A DNA stretch of 64,000 nucleotides from Acetobacter pasteurianus subsp. pasteurianus LMG 1262 = NBRC 106471 (GTDB taxonomy: Bacteria; Pseudomonadota; Alphaproteobacteria; Acetobacterales; Acetobacteraceae). Both the position numbers and the translations under genes were made by a program. Location: NCBI RefSeq assembly GCF_000285275.1, contig NZ_CADO01000002.1, forward strand, positions 1 through 64,000, read 5' to 3'. A model generated the notes under the pieces. The model ran no database searches. It saw only the letters and a list, made by a program, of their open reading frames with translations, and had not been told where the DNA came from. Shown one piece after another: positions 1 to 9,212 of the stretch (positions within the stretch are counted from its first letter, which is position 1; each line of letters opens with the position of its first letter).

Positions 1-56
1 TCGGCGTCACAAAACTCGGAATCGTCGGACAGGAACAGTTCGCTGACGGTAAGTGA
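1..56 (+). CDS. C-terminal end of an ExbD/TolR-like biopolymer transport protein (partial)
   Basis: The window opens inside a reading frame that ends at TGA 54-56. The last residues read GVTKLGIVGQEQFADGK. The Gly-Val-Thr-Lys-hydrophobic pattern resembles the C-terminal strand of ExbD/TolR proteins, which energise TonB-dependent outer-membrane transport together with ExbB. Only about 18 residues are visible, so the call rests on this short tail and on the exported TPR protein that follows 12 bases later, probably in the same operon. The start and most of the gene lie outside the window. Confidence 0.5.
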   Translation, partial: GVTKLGIVGQEQFADGK

Positions 57-68
57 GGATTTTTGAGA

Positions 69-1298
69 ATGGCTTCTCGTTTTTTACGTACCCTTTTTTG
101 TGCAACAACAGCATGGGTTGTGATGCAGCCAGTTGCACATGCGGCAGATGAACTCGGCCAACAGGTTGGGACAGAACTGGAAGCCGCGCAGTCTGCTCTG
201 GCAGCACATAATTATGCCAAGGCAATGGATGCAGTAAACGCTGCGGATGCCGTAAAAGGCAAAACAGATTACGAAGATTATACCATTGCGCAGATGCGTG
301 CAGCTGTGGCCACACAGGCAGGTAATCTTTCTGCCGCAACAGCGGCCTATGATAAGCTGATTGCTTCCCCCCGCACGCCGCAGGCCATGAAAAATCAGAT
401 GCTGAAGTCTGAAGCAACCATGGCTTACACTGCCAAGGATTACCCCAAAGCTGTTGCCAATATTCAGCGATACCTGAAGGCCGCTGGCTCTGATCCCCAG
501 ATGGAAACATTGCTTGCGCAATCTTACTATCTGCAGAAGGATTACCCCAATACCATCAAGGTGGTGAAGCAGCAGGCAGATGCCGCTATAAAGGCTGGCA
601 AAACACCCACGGAATCTGAGCTGCAAATGCTCGCAGCAAGTGCGACGGCTCTAAAAGATTCTGCAGCGACCACGCATGCTTATGTTCTATTGGCGACTTA
701 TTACCCCAAAAAGGAATACTGGGCGCTTTTGCTGCATGAACTGGTTGTAAACACCAAAATTCCGGCATCCTTGCAGTTGGATGTTTATCGTATCCGTTTG
801 GCTGTTGGGGATGTTTCCCAAGCGCGTGACTTTATGGATATGACGGAAATTGCAGTACAGCAGAATACGCCGCAACTGGCGCTAGATCTGATGAATCAGG
901 GCTATCAATCGGGTGTGTTGGGGCAGGGGGCAGAAGCTCCGCGTCAGGCTCGTTTGAAGGCCATGGTTGAAAAGGCTGTCGCTTCCAAAAAGGCTTCTAT
1001 TGCAGCAGATGAGCAGGCAGCTGCTTCTGCCAGCAATGGAGATGATTTGCTAACAGTTGGGTACAATTACGTTACCTTCGGGCAGGCTGATAAAGGTCTG
1101 CAACTTATGCAGCAGGCTATCAGCAAGGGCGTAAGCGATGTGAATATCGCACGCCTCCATTTGGGACTGGCGGAGCTTTATGCTGGCCATAAGGATCAGG
1201 CTCTGGCTGCTTTGCGTAGTGTTGAAGGAGACAACGGTGCGCATGATATCGCGCAGCTTTGGATCTTGCGTGTAACGCAGCCCTCTGGCGCCAAATAA
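69..1298 (+). CDS. Exported tetratricopeptide-repeat protein of unknown function
   Basis: 409 residues from ATG 69, preceded by a GTGAGGA ribosome site at 53-59. A TTG two codons earlier is possible but less well placed. The N-terminus is a Sec signal peptide: basic MASRFLR, then a hydrophobic stretch, then a likely cut after AHA near residue 26. The mature protein is nearly all helical and Ala/Gln-rich, with TPR-like helix pairs such as HNYAKAMDAVNAAD, KDYPKAVANIQRYL and KDYPNTIKVVKQQ in the first half and GQADKGLQLMQQAI and LAELYAGHKDQAL near the end. TPR arrays bind other proteins, and I see no catalytic motif. Its position just behind an ExbD-like gene suggests a periplasmic role linked to TonB-energised uptake, but that is inference. 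Confidence 0.75.
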   Translation: MASRFLRTLFCATTAWVVMQPVAHAADELGQQVGTELEAAQSALAAHNYAKAMDAVNAADAVKGKTDYEDYTIAQMRAAVATQAGNLSAATAAYDKLIASPRTPQAMKNQMLKSEATMAYTAKDYPKAVANIQRYLKAAGSDPQMETLLAQSYYLQKDYPNTIKVVKQQADAAIKAGKTPTESELQMLAASATALKDSAATTHAYVLLATYYPKKEYWALLLHELVVNTKIPASLQLDVYRIRLAVGDVSQARDFMDMTEIAVQQNTPQLALDLMNQGYQSGVLGQGAEAPRQARLKAMVEKAVASKKASIAADEQAAASASNGDDLLTVGYNYVTFGQADKGLQLMQQAISKGVSDVNIARLHLGLAELYAGHKDQALAALRSVEGDNGAHDIAQLWILRVTQPSGAK

Positions 1299-1325
1299 TT
1301 ATTAAGACCACAAAATTATAAAAAA

Positions 1326-1356
1326 GGCCGCTCTCAATATCAGAGCGGCCTTTTTT
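1326..1356. terminator. Bidirectional terminator between the TPR gene and rodA
   Basis: Perfect 9-bp stem GGCCGCTCT / AGAGCGGCC with a 7-base loop, followed by TTTTTT on the plus strand and preceded by an A-run that gives a U-tract on the minus strand. It sits between two convergent genes and can serve both. Confidence 0.9.
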
Positions 1357-1386
1357 ATAAGCAATGAACCTGCGGTAACGGAAGCA

Positions 1387-2553
1387 TCAGATAAGATCTT
1401 TGTTGGCGTCTTCTTCGTCCTCATCGTCAACAGAATCACGATGAACCCATGTTGAAAGCAGCAACCCAAACCCCAGCATAACATTCAGCATGGCCGAGCC
1501 ACCGTAAGAGACCAATGGCAAAGGTACCCCCCCTACAGGGATAGCGCCCATCACCATGGAAAGATTAACCAGGCAGTAAAAAAAGAAGTTCATGCTGATG
1601 CCAAGGGCAATAAGGCGCCCAAAGCGGTTACGGCAACGAATAGCCATAATCATGCCGCCCAGAATGATCATGAGCAGCAGGCCAATAACAGCGGCAGCGC
1701 CAACAAACCCCCATTCTTCGGCAATCATTGTGAAAATGAAGTCTGTCTGTTTTTCGGGCAGGAAGTTTAATTGCCCTTGTGATCCATGCAGGTAACCCTG
1801 CCCCCACATGCCGCCAGAACCCAGTGCAATTTTGGACTGGATGATATTGTAGCCTGCCCCTAGCGGATCATTTTCCGGGTGCAAAAAGGTGGTTATGCGT
1901 GCGCGCTGGTAATCATGCAGATGGTTGTATGCAAACTTGATAAGCGACGGCACGGGAAGCAAAAGCAGCACAATTTGCCAAAGCCGCATCCCGGCAGCAA
2001 AAAATAGCGATGCTCCAATGCCGCCAATAATGACAGCAGTGCCAAGGTTAGGTTCCTTGAGTACAAGGCCAACAGGCACAAGCACGATAAGGGCTGGCGG
2101 TATTAACCACAAAGGGTTGCCCATTCGGGCATAGCTTATGCGAGAAAACCACGCAGAAAGTGCCAAAACCAGCGCAATTTTGGCGAATTCCGAGGGTTGA
2201 ACCTGTAACCCACCTATAATCAGCCAACGTTCTGCGCCTTTGCCCACATGGCCCATGCGTAACACGGCTACAAGCAGTATAAGTGAGAGCACGTACATGG
2301 GTGCTGCTGCGTGTATAAGCATGCGTGGAGGCAACATGGCGATGGTAATCATCATCACCAAACCCACAGCAAAGCGTGCAGCCTGCGGGGCGGCAAAAGG
2401 GTAGGGCGTACCCCCTCCGGCAGAATAGAGCGTAACGTAGCCAACGCCAGCCAATGTGCAGATCAGCAGAATGTAAAGCCAACTGATACGCCATAGCTTG
2501 GACATCAGGCGGAAGCTGGGTTCTGCTCTGAGCAGCCGTTTATGAAACTTCAT
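1387..2553 (-). CDS. rodA: Rod shape-determining peptidoglycan glycosyltransferase RodA
   Basis: 388-residue SEDS-family membrane protein with about ten hydrophobic segments. SEDS proteins polymerise lipid II glycan strands and work with a class B penicillin-binding protein. Family signatures are visible: VQPSEFAKIALVLAL in the first half, the loop GAGYNIIQSKIALGSGG, FLPEKQTDFIFTMIAEEWGF, and near the end IPVGGVPLPLVSYGGSAM. Its ATG overlaps the stop of the upstream PBP2 gene by four bases (ATGA), so the pair is translationally coupled, as expected for the elongasome synthase RodA-PBP2. It is the last gene of the mreBCD-mrdA-rodA block. The C-terminal tail is short and acidic (DDEDEEDANKDLI). 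Confidence 0.96.
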   Translation of the reverse strand: MKFHKRLLRAEPSFRLMSKLWRISWLYILLICTLAGVGYVTLYSAGGGTPYPFAAPQAARFAVGLVMMITIAMLPPRMLIHAAAPMYVLSLILLVAVLRMGHVGKGAERWLIIGGLQVQPSEFAKIALVLALSAWFSRISYARMGNPLWLIPPALIVLVPVGLVLKEPNLGTAVIIGGIGASLFFAAGMRLWQIVLLLLPVPSLIKFAYNHLHDYQRARITTFLHPENDPLGAGYNIIQSKIALGSGGMWGQGYLHGSQGQLNFLPEKQTDFIFTMIAEEWGFVGAAAVIGLLLMIILGGMIMAIRCRNRFGRLIALGISMNFFFYCLVNLSMVMGAIPVGGVPLPLVSYGGSAMLNVMLGFGLLLSTWVHRDSVDDEDEEDANKDLI

Positions 2554-4478
2554 GGATCACTTACCAGGCTGCTTGCATCAGCTACACTTTCTGGCGGCGG
2601 CGTGGTGTGTGTTACCGGGTCACGCAGCAAAGTATCGCGCATGATGGTACGGGCCAGAGGGGCTGCGGCATCTGCACCTGCGTTTCCGTGTTCGATTACA
2701 ACAGAAACGGCATAACGCGGGGAATCATACGGGGCGAAGCAGATAAACAACGCATGCGGCCGATACTCCCAAGGCAGGTTGGCAGAGTTAAAATGCCCGC
2801 TTTCACGCAATGCGCGTGAAACACGCCGCACCTGTGCCGAGCCCGTTTTGCCAGCCATGGTAATGCCGGGCAGATCTAGTCGCGCTTTGGGGGCTGTTCC
2901 GTGGGGTTCGTTAATAACGGCAAACATGCCAGAGCGTAGGGCCGCCAGATATCTGTCTGGCATATCAAGGGTGGGCCAATGGTCTGGTTGTACTTGCTTG
3001 CCAATTTCCCCGTTAATGGCACGCACAAGATGGGGCTGTACGGCCCGACCAGAGGCAATGCGGGCTGTATAGGTAGCCAGTTGCAGTGGCGTAACCTGTA
3101 CAAACCCCTGCCCAATGCCGCTTACAATTGTATCCCCACCGTTCCAATGGTGGTGGTGAGCCTGCCGCCATGCCGGAGTAGGAATCAGGCCGGTGCGGGT
3201 GTGGGGAAGTTCAATATCCAACTGCGTGCCAAGGCCGAATTTATGTGCCGTGGCCGCAATACGTTCCATGCCGATACGGCGTGCGACTTCATAAAAATAA
3301 ACGTCGCAGGAATATTTAAGCGCCAGATGCAGATCAACAGATCCATGCCCCCATCGAGACCAGCAATGAAAGCGTGTACCACCTACATCCAAGTGGCCGG
3401 GGCAGAAAAAACGATCCGTGGGGGAAACAAGACCCGATTCCAGAGCCGCCATTGCCACAGCAGGTTTGAAAGTGGAGCCCGGTGGATACACCCCCGCGAC
3501 AGCTTTGTTGATAAGGGGCGTGCGCTGGTTGTTTGTCCACTCAATCCACTGTGCATGACTGACGCCGCTATCAAACAATGAGGGATCAAACGAAGGCGTG
3601 CTGACCATGGCGAGTACCTCGCCATTCTGGCAGTCCATCACCACGGCGGAGGCTGTTTGATCTCCTATAGCGTTTAGTACTTTTTGCTGGAGCGCGCGAT
3701 CTATGGTCAGGCTGATTTCTTCACCCGGCACGCCTTCTTCTCGGTTCAGCTCAGACATCACACGCCCAACGGCGTTGACCTCCATTTCTACAGATCCAGC
3801 CGTGCCGCGAAGATTGTCATCCTGACTTTGCTCAATACCCGCGCGGCCTACGCGCATCCCCGGCAGAGCCAGCAAGGCAGAGCGGGCCACATCTTTTTCA
3901 TTGGGCGGTGCTACGTAACCGATAATGTGGGCAAGCAATTCGCCTTCCGGGTAAACGCGACGTGTGCCTACATCAATCAACACACCGGGGAGAGAGGGCG
4001 CGTTGAGTTCAATACGTGCCATTTCATCCCATGAGAGAAAATCTCGCAGCATGACAGGCACAAAGCGTCGCTGATGCCGCATTTCACGCGCGATTCGTGT
4101 ACGGTCGCGTTCATCTAGCGGGATAATGCTGGAAAACCGTTCAATCGTGCCCGTCACATCCGTGGTTTCTTCGGGCATCAAAAGGGCGCGCCAGTTTTCC
4201 TTGTTATTGGCAAGGGCTACGCCGTAGCGGTCTACAATACGCCCACGCGGCGGGGCCAGAAGGCGCTTGCTGATACGGTTTTTGGCAGCCATGCGGGCAT
4301 AATGGTCGCCATCTTCTATCTGGATTTTATACAGGCGGCGGCCAAGTTCCCCCAAGGCCACAGTCTGGACAGCCATAAACAGCAGCGCCCGGCGTGTAAA
4401 AACGCCGCGTGCAGGGTCTTTCTGTTCACGAACAGGTAGAAAACGCCGGTTTTCTTTCTTGCGCCGCTTTAGCCACAT
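2550..4478 (-). CDS. mrdA: Penicillin-binding protein 2 (elongasome transpeptidase)
   Basis: 642 residues. A basic cytoplasmic tail is followed by one membrane anchor at about 30-45, a dimerisation/pedestal region and a transpeptidase domain. The active-site motifs are intact: S335-T-F-K338 (the acylated serine), S390-C-D392 as the SxN equivalent, and K544-T-G-S547. The RGRIVDRYG motif typical of class B PBPs lies at about 79-87. The enzyme cross-links side-wall peptidoglycan as partner of RodA. It sits between mreD (20 bases upstream) and rodA (4-base overlap), which identifies it as the shape PBP rather than the septal FtsI. Confidence 0.96.
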   Translation of the reverse strand: MWLKRRKKENRRFLPVREQKDPARGVFTRRALLFMAVQTVALGELGRRLYKIQIEDGDHYARMAAKNRISKRLLAPPRGRIVDRYGVALANNKENWRALLMPEETTDVTGTIERFSSIIPLDERDRTRIAREMRHQRRFVPVMLRDFLSWDEMARIELNAPSLPGVLIDVGTRRVYPEGELLAHIIGYVAPPNEKDVARSALLALPGMRVGRAGIEQSQDDNLRGTAGSVEMEVNAVGRVMSELNREEGVPGEEISLTIDRALQQKVLNAIGDQTASAVVMDCQNGEVLAMVSTPSFDPSLFDSGVSHAQWIEWTNNQRTPLINKAVAGVYPPGSTFKPAVAMAALESGLVSPTDRFFCPGHLDVGGTRFHCWSRWGHGSVDLHLALKYSCDVYFYEVARRIGMERIAATAHKFGLGTQLDIELPHTRTGLIPTPAWRQAHHHHWNGGDTIVSGIGQGFVQVTPLQLATYTARIASGRAVQPHLVRAINGEIGKQVQPDHWPTLDMPDRYLAALRSGMFAVINEPHGTAPKARLDLPGITMAGKTGSAQVRRVSRALRESGHFNSANLPWEYRPHALFICFAPYDSPRYAVSVVIEHGNAGADAAAPLARTIMRDTLLRDPVTHTTPPPESVADASSLVSDP

Positions 4479-4497
4479 AAGAAGCTTTCATGCCTGT

Positions 4498-5061
4498 TCA
4501 TGCGGATTCCTTTTCATCCAGAATATGCAGGAACCATGAGAAGGTGGCGGAAAGCAACGGATAAACCCCTATGCACAGTAGTGCTTCAAAAAAGGCAGGC
4601 GCCGGATCAAGGCCGTGCAGCCGAAACAGACATGCCAACGCCCATTGCAGGAAAGAAGCGGCTCCACCTATCAGACCATAAAGGAACCATACTACTAAAA
4701 AATTCATGCGCATGAGCCCAAACCGGGCATAGGTGCTGATTCCGTAAACCAGAAGCAGAATAAATGAGCTGACGCCCAAAGGTGTAAAGCCAACCAGATC
4801 CATAAACAGGCCAAGCAGGAACGGTGCCAGCGCAGGCATGCCCGTAGGCCGCCAGACAGACCAGAAAAACACCGAGCCAATAACAATGGCAGAAAGCAGT
4901 TCGGCAGAACCGGGAATGGCGAGGGGTGCCGAAAAAAAGATAATAACCAGAACAATAAAAGCCGATGGCAGCAGATGGCGCGCTGTGCGGTCCAGCTTCT
5001 GGCCAAGCGTTAGACGCGGTTCAAGATCTGGGTCCCATGATGGGGGTGAGGGATCGGACAT
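4498..5061 (-). CDS. mreD: Rod shape-determining protein MreD
   Basis: 187 residues, very hydrophobic, with five to six membrane spans after a short polar N-terminus (SPPSWDPDLEPR). MreD is the small inner-membrane component of the elongasome and stabilises the MreC-PBP2-RodA assembly. The family is poorly conserved in sequence, so the call rests on the size, the topology, the FMDLVGFTPLGVSS segment (compare the family pattern GhhxDhh, with the Asp inside a membrane helix) and the position between mreC (5 bases upstream) and the PBP2 gene. Confidence 0.92.
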   Translation of the reverse strand: MSDPSPPSWDPDLEPRLTLGQKLDRTARHLLPSAFIVLVIIFFSAPLAIPGSAELLSAIVIGSVFFWSVWRPTGMPALAPFLLGLFMDLVGFTPLGVSSFILLLVYGISTYARFGLMRMNFLVVWFLYGLIGGAASFLQWALACLFRLHGLDPAPAFFEALLCIGVYPLLSATFSWFLHILDEKESA

Positions 5062-5066
5062 CAGGT

Positions 5067-5981
5067 TTATCCTTCCTGCCCTTGTCCCAGAAGTGTTTTG
5101 AATGGCAGTGCTAACGGACGATGCGGGCGCGTAAGTGGCACATGCCCCGGTGCATCAGGCGGTTCAATTTCAGATTGTCCAAAATCAAACACGCGTAGCA
5201 TGGTCAGTTTATCCAGTTGCACAAAGGGCTGCACAACCGGTTGCCCGGGGTGCAGGTAATGCACTGTACCAATGGGCAACCCCATAGGGAAAGCCCCTGC
5301 CTGATCACTGGTCACAACACGCTCCCCTTCAATGGGGCGTGAATCCTGCGGGTAATACATCAACCTTGGCATGGGGGAGTTGTCACCTGCCATTATGGCC
5401 GTGGCATGGCTGGATTCCAGTTCAATGGGCAGGCGGCTGGCAATATCGGTGATGAGCAACACACGGGCTGCATGAGGGCCCACTTCGGTAACCCGCCCTG
5501 CTAAGCCATTTGTGGCCAATGCCACATTGCCTACGTGTACCCCGCTGGTTGTGCCAGCTACAAGCAATACAGCGCGGGCATACATGCCGCCACTATCTGC
5601 CACTACCCGGCCTGTTACAAAGGCAGGGGTAGGTTCTGGCACCCAGTGCAGCTCTGTTTTCAGGTTATCATTTTCCCGCGCAAGAGAAACGGCCACATCA
5701 TACCAGCGGCGTAGCTTGGCATTTTCTGTCTGGAGCTTGGCGTTTTCTTCGGCCAAATGCCGGGCGTCTTTTACGCCCTGCACAAGGTGGCTAACATCTG
5801 TTTGCGTATGGGCAATAAGCCCCCACAAAGGGGCCAGAGCATCTGCCACGTACATACGGGCTGTATCAGCCAGCCGTCGATCAGCTTGCCCAGCAATAAT
5901 AATCCCAACAGACAATAGCAGCAGCACTGGCAAAACCAGTTTGCCAAGAGCTTGTCTTACCTGGATGGAAACCGGGATCAT
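5067..5981 (-). CDS. mreC: Rod shape-determining protein MreC
   Basis: 304 residues: one N-terminal membrane anchor (about 12-32, KLVLPVLLLLSVGIIIAGQA), then a coiled coil at about 65-110 (RHLAEENAKLQTENAKLRRW), then the periplasmic beta-barrel domain. NGLAGRVTEVGPHAARVLLITD in the middle and VVTSDQAGAFPMGLPIGTV later are characteristic MreC strands. MreC scaffolds PBP2 in the periplasm and activates it. The C-terminal tail is Pro/His-rich and likely disordered. The gene ends 5 bases before mreD, and mreB lies about 95 bases upstream. Confidence 0.95.
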   Translation of the reverse strand: MIPVSIQVRQALGKLVLPVLLLLSVGIIIAGQADRRLADTARMYVADALAPLWGLIAHTQTDVSHLVQGVKDARHLAEENAKLQTENAKLRRWYDVAVSLARENDNLKTELHWVPEPTPAFVTGRVVADSGGMYARAVLLVAGTTSGVHVGNVALATNGLAGRVTEVGPHAARVLLITDIASRLPIELESSHATAIMAGDNSPMPRLMYYPQDSRPIEGERVVTSDQAGAFPMGLPIGTVHYLHPGQPVVQPFVQLDKLTMLRVFDFGQSEIEPPDAPGHVPLTRPHRPLALPFKTLLGQGQEG

Positions 5982-6076
5982 GAAAGCCGGGAACCCCTAT
6001 CTGAGGGAAGGAAAGCGGAAGGCATGCCCGTTTGCATTCTGGCGCCGGATTACAGCCAGATAGCTGGTGCCTTGAG

Positions 6077-7180
<1,104 letters not shown>

Positions 7181-7237
7181 CTAACCTGCCCCTGCTGCTT
7201 TGGAAATATGTGAGCAGGAATTACCGGTGCGTAACGA

Positions 7238-7297
7238 GGCAGACAAGACCTTCCGTCAAGAAACTGACATATAATCTCAAGGTAAGGTCTGTCTGCC
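7238..7297. repeat. Long imperfect inverted repeat between leuA and mreB
   Basis: The left arm at 7238-7252 (GGCAGACAAGACCTT) pairs with the right arm at 7284-7297 (AAGGTCTGTCTGCC): 14 pairs with one bulged A. The 31-base loop contains a small second stem, GTCA/TGAC. Neither strand has a following T-run. It lies in the only gap between leuA and mreB, so it could act in the leuA 3' end, in the mreB 5' leader, or at DNA level. Confidence 0.7.
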
Positions 7298-7327
7298 CGG
7301 TTTTGCAGGAGGGCCTGAAAAGTTTTT

Positions 7328-8917
7328 TCAGGCTGTCAGGGCTTCTGGTGCTGTCCGAGCCCGTTTCACCAGCAGCTTGTTCAGTGCATGTACATAAGCG
7401 CGTACGGCAGAAACAACCGTATCTGCATCTGCGCCCTGGCCATCTACCATTTTGCCGGCTTCTTCCAGACGCACGGTTGTGCGGGCCTGTGCATCCGTAC
7501 CTTCCGTTACAGCGCCAACAGAGAACAGGGCCAGACGTGCTTCATGCGGGAAGGCCTTGCGCAGCGCATTAAAGGCAGCATCCACAGGGCCATTGCCTGT
7601 GGCTTTGGCTTCAATGGCTTTGCCATCCACGCTCAGTTCCAGATCAACTTCGGAAGGCTGCCCAGAAATGGATTTCAGGCTCAGTGCACCAAAGCGGATG
7701 CGGTCATGGTCGCGGGCTTCATCATCCACCAGCGCGATGATGTCATCATCGTACACAACCTTTTTACGGTCAGCCAGATCCTTAAAGCGGGTGAAGGCTT
7801 CGTTCAGGCGTGTTTCATCCATGCCTTCATAACCCAGTACCTTCAGCTTATCGCGGAAGGCTGCGCGCCCGGAATGCTTGCCCATAACTAGGGAAGAACG
7901 TGTCCAACCCACGCTTTCTGGGGTCATGATTTCATAGGTGGCGGCGTTTTTCAGCACGCCATCCTGATGGATGCCACTTTCATGCGCAAAGGCGTTACGG
8001 CCCACAATGGCCTTGTTAGGCTGCACATCAAAGCTGGTGATGGTGGCCAGCATACGAGAAACCTTCAGCAGGCCTTCTGTATGGATGCCGGTGGTGAAGG
8101 GATATTGGTCATGGCGCGTGCGCAGTGCCATCACAATTTCTTCCAACGCGGCATTCCCTGCGCGTTCGCCAATACCGTTGATGGTGCATTCCACCTGTCG
8201 CGCACCACCACGGATAGAAGCCAACGTATTGGCAACGGCCAGCCCCAGATCGTTATGGTTATGGGCAGAGAAGATTACCTGATCTGCACCCGGCACGCGT
8301 TGGCGCAGCATGGAAAAGATTTTTTCCATGTCTTCTGGTGTGGCGTAACCAACGGTATCGGGAATGTTGATGGTGGTGGCGCCAGCCTTAATGGCGGCTT
8401 CCACGCAGCGGCACAGAAAATCCGGTTCTGTGCGGGAGCCATCTTCAGCAGACCATTCCACGTCATCTGTCAGATTGCGGGCTGCGGCATTGCCAGATGT
8501 AATCAGTTCCAGAACAGTTTCCGGTTCCATCCGCAGCTTGTACTTCATGTGCAGCGGAGAGGTGGAAATAAAGTTGTGGATACGTTTGCGTTCCGCCGGG
8601 GCCAGTGTCTCACCCGCAGCCGCAATATCCTTGGCGCCACCGCTACGCGCCAGTGCACAGATAACGGAACCCTTGGTGTTTTTGGCAATTTCGTTAACGG
8701 ATTCGAAATCACCTTTGGATGCAACAGGAAAGCCTGCTTCAATCACGTCCACGCCCAGGTTGGCCAGCGCTTCCGCCATGCGGAGCTTTTCTGCCAGGTT
8801 CATGGAAAAACCGGGAGATTGCTCGCCATCACGCAGGGTGGTGTCAAACACAATCACGCGGTCTGGCGTCATGCGGCCAAAGGACGGATGATTGAAGCTG
8901 GTGGTATCAGCAGACAT
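7328..8917 (-). CDS. leuA: 2-isopropylmalate synthase
   Basis: 529 residues from ATG 8915-8917, chosen because AGGAAG lies seven bases upstream. An ATG 54 bases earlier lacks this. The enzyme condenses acetyl-CoA with 2-oxoisovalerate, the first committed step to leucine. Catalytic TIM-barrel signatures: VFDTTLRDGEQSPG at the start, metal ligands in FSAHNHNDLG, and NGIGERAGNAALEE. The flexible linker and C-terminal regulatory (leucine-binding) domain follow from about residue 390, with the DAAFNALRKAF and DADTVVSAVRAYVHALNKLL segments typical of LeuA. The 5' region has a Leu-rich leader peptide and mutually exclusive RNA stems, so it is probably controlled by leucine attenuation. Confidence 0.97.
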   Translation of the reverse strand: MSADTTSFNHPSFGRMTPDRVIVFDTTLRDGEQSPGFSMNLAEKLRMAEALANLGVDVIEAGFPVASKGDFESVNEIAKNTKGSVICALARSGGAKDIAAAGETLAPAERKRIHNFISTSPLHMKYKLRMEPETVLELITSGNAAARNLTDDVEWSAEDGSRTEPDFLCRCVEAAIKAGATTINIPDTVGYATPEDMEKIFSMLRQRVPGADQVIFSAHNHNDLGLAVANTLASIRGGARQVECTINGIGERAGNAALEEIVMALRTRHDQYPFTTGIHTEGLLKVSRMLATITSFDVQPNKAIVGRNAFAHESGIHQDGVLKNAATYEIMTPESVGWTRSSLVMGKHSGRAAFRDKLKVLGYEGMDETRLNEAFTRFKDLADRKKVVYDDDIIALVDDEARDHDRIRFGALSLKSISGQPSEVDLELSVDGKAIEAKATGNGPVDAAFNALRKAFPHEARLALFSVGAVTEGTDAQARTTVRLEEAGKMVDGQGADADTVVSAVRAYVHALNKLLVKRARTAPEALTA

Positions 8918-8976
8918 GGAATTCTTCCTGAAAAAGTCTGGTCTGGAACAAGAATAGAGGGGCTGTGACATATTCT

Positions 8977-9116
8977 GCCCGTTTATGCACGGGCGCTCTT
9001 TTCGTTCTCCCCTGGGCGTGGCAGCGCTTGGCCACCTGGCTCGCTCAGGGGCAGATTAGTCGAAGGAGAAGGTCCAGACGGAGGGCCACGCCGCCCGCAC
9101 CCGCTAATTTGCGGGT
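8977..9116 (-). promoter_or_regulatory. Candidate leucine attenuator (competing RNA stems) upstream of leuA
   Basis: Read on the minus strand there are four elements. (1) Hairpin ACCCGC/GCGGGT at 9116-9099 lies inside the leader coding region. (2) GGCGTGGC at 9092-9085 is an exact 8-base complement of GCCACGCC at 9022-9015. (3) The same downstream segment also folds with GTGGC at 9035-9031 and is enclosed by CCCCTG (9051-9046) pairing with CAGGGG (9014-9009). (4) A final hairpin GCCCGT/ACGGGC lies at 8994-8977. Elements 2 and 3 exclude each other, as in an antiterminator/terminator switch. No clear U-run follows, so termination might be Rho-dependent or the switch might act on translation. 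Confidence 0.6.
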
Positions 9117-9164
9117 CTGCAGGGAATCGGACGTGAACCACTCGGAATTCATGCGCAGCACCAT
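9045..9164 (-). CDS. Leucine-rich leader peptide upstream of leuA
   Basis: A 39-codon frame from ATG 9162-9164 to TGA 9045-9047, about 130 bases before leuA and on the same strand. It starts MVLRMNSEWF and ends LRLDLLLRLICP: six leucines in nine residues (codons CTC, CTG, CTT, CTC, CTT, CTA) just before the stop. An internal ATG at codon 5 is another possible start. Regulatory Leu clusters of this kind stall ribosomes when charged tRNA-Leu is scarce. The stop overlaps the first arm of the downstream CCCCTG/CAGGGG stem, the geometry expected of an attenuator. It is too short to be picked up by standard gene finding. The start codon is the least certain part. Confidence 0.75.
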   Translation of the reverse strand: MVLRMNSEWFTSDSLQTRKLAGAGGVALRLDLLLRLICP

Positions 9165-9212
9165 ACCGTCCAGTTTTTCAAACGCAACATTAAAACGTTC
9201 TCAAATGCTCTT

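Noticed and set aside
9146-9187. Alternative short frame MLRLKNWTVWCCA upstream of leuA
   Set aside because: It overlaps the 39-codon leader in another frame and has no Leu cluster or hairpin at its stop. The longer frame explains the structure better.
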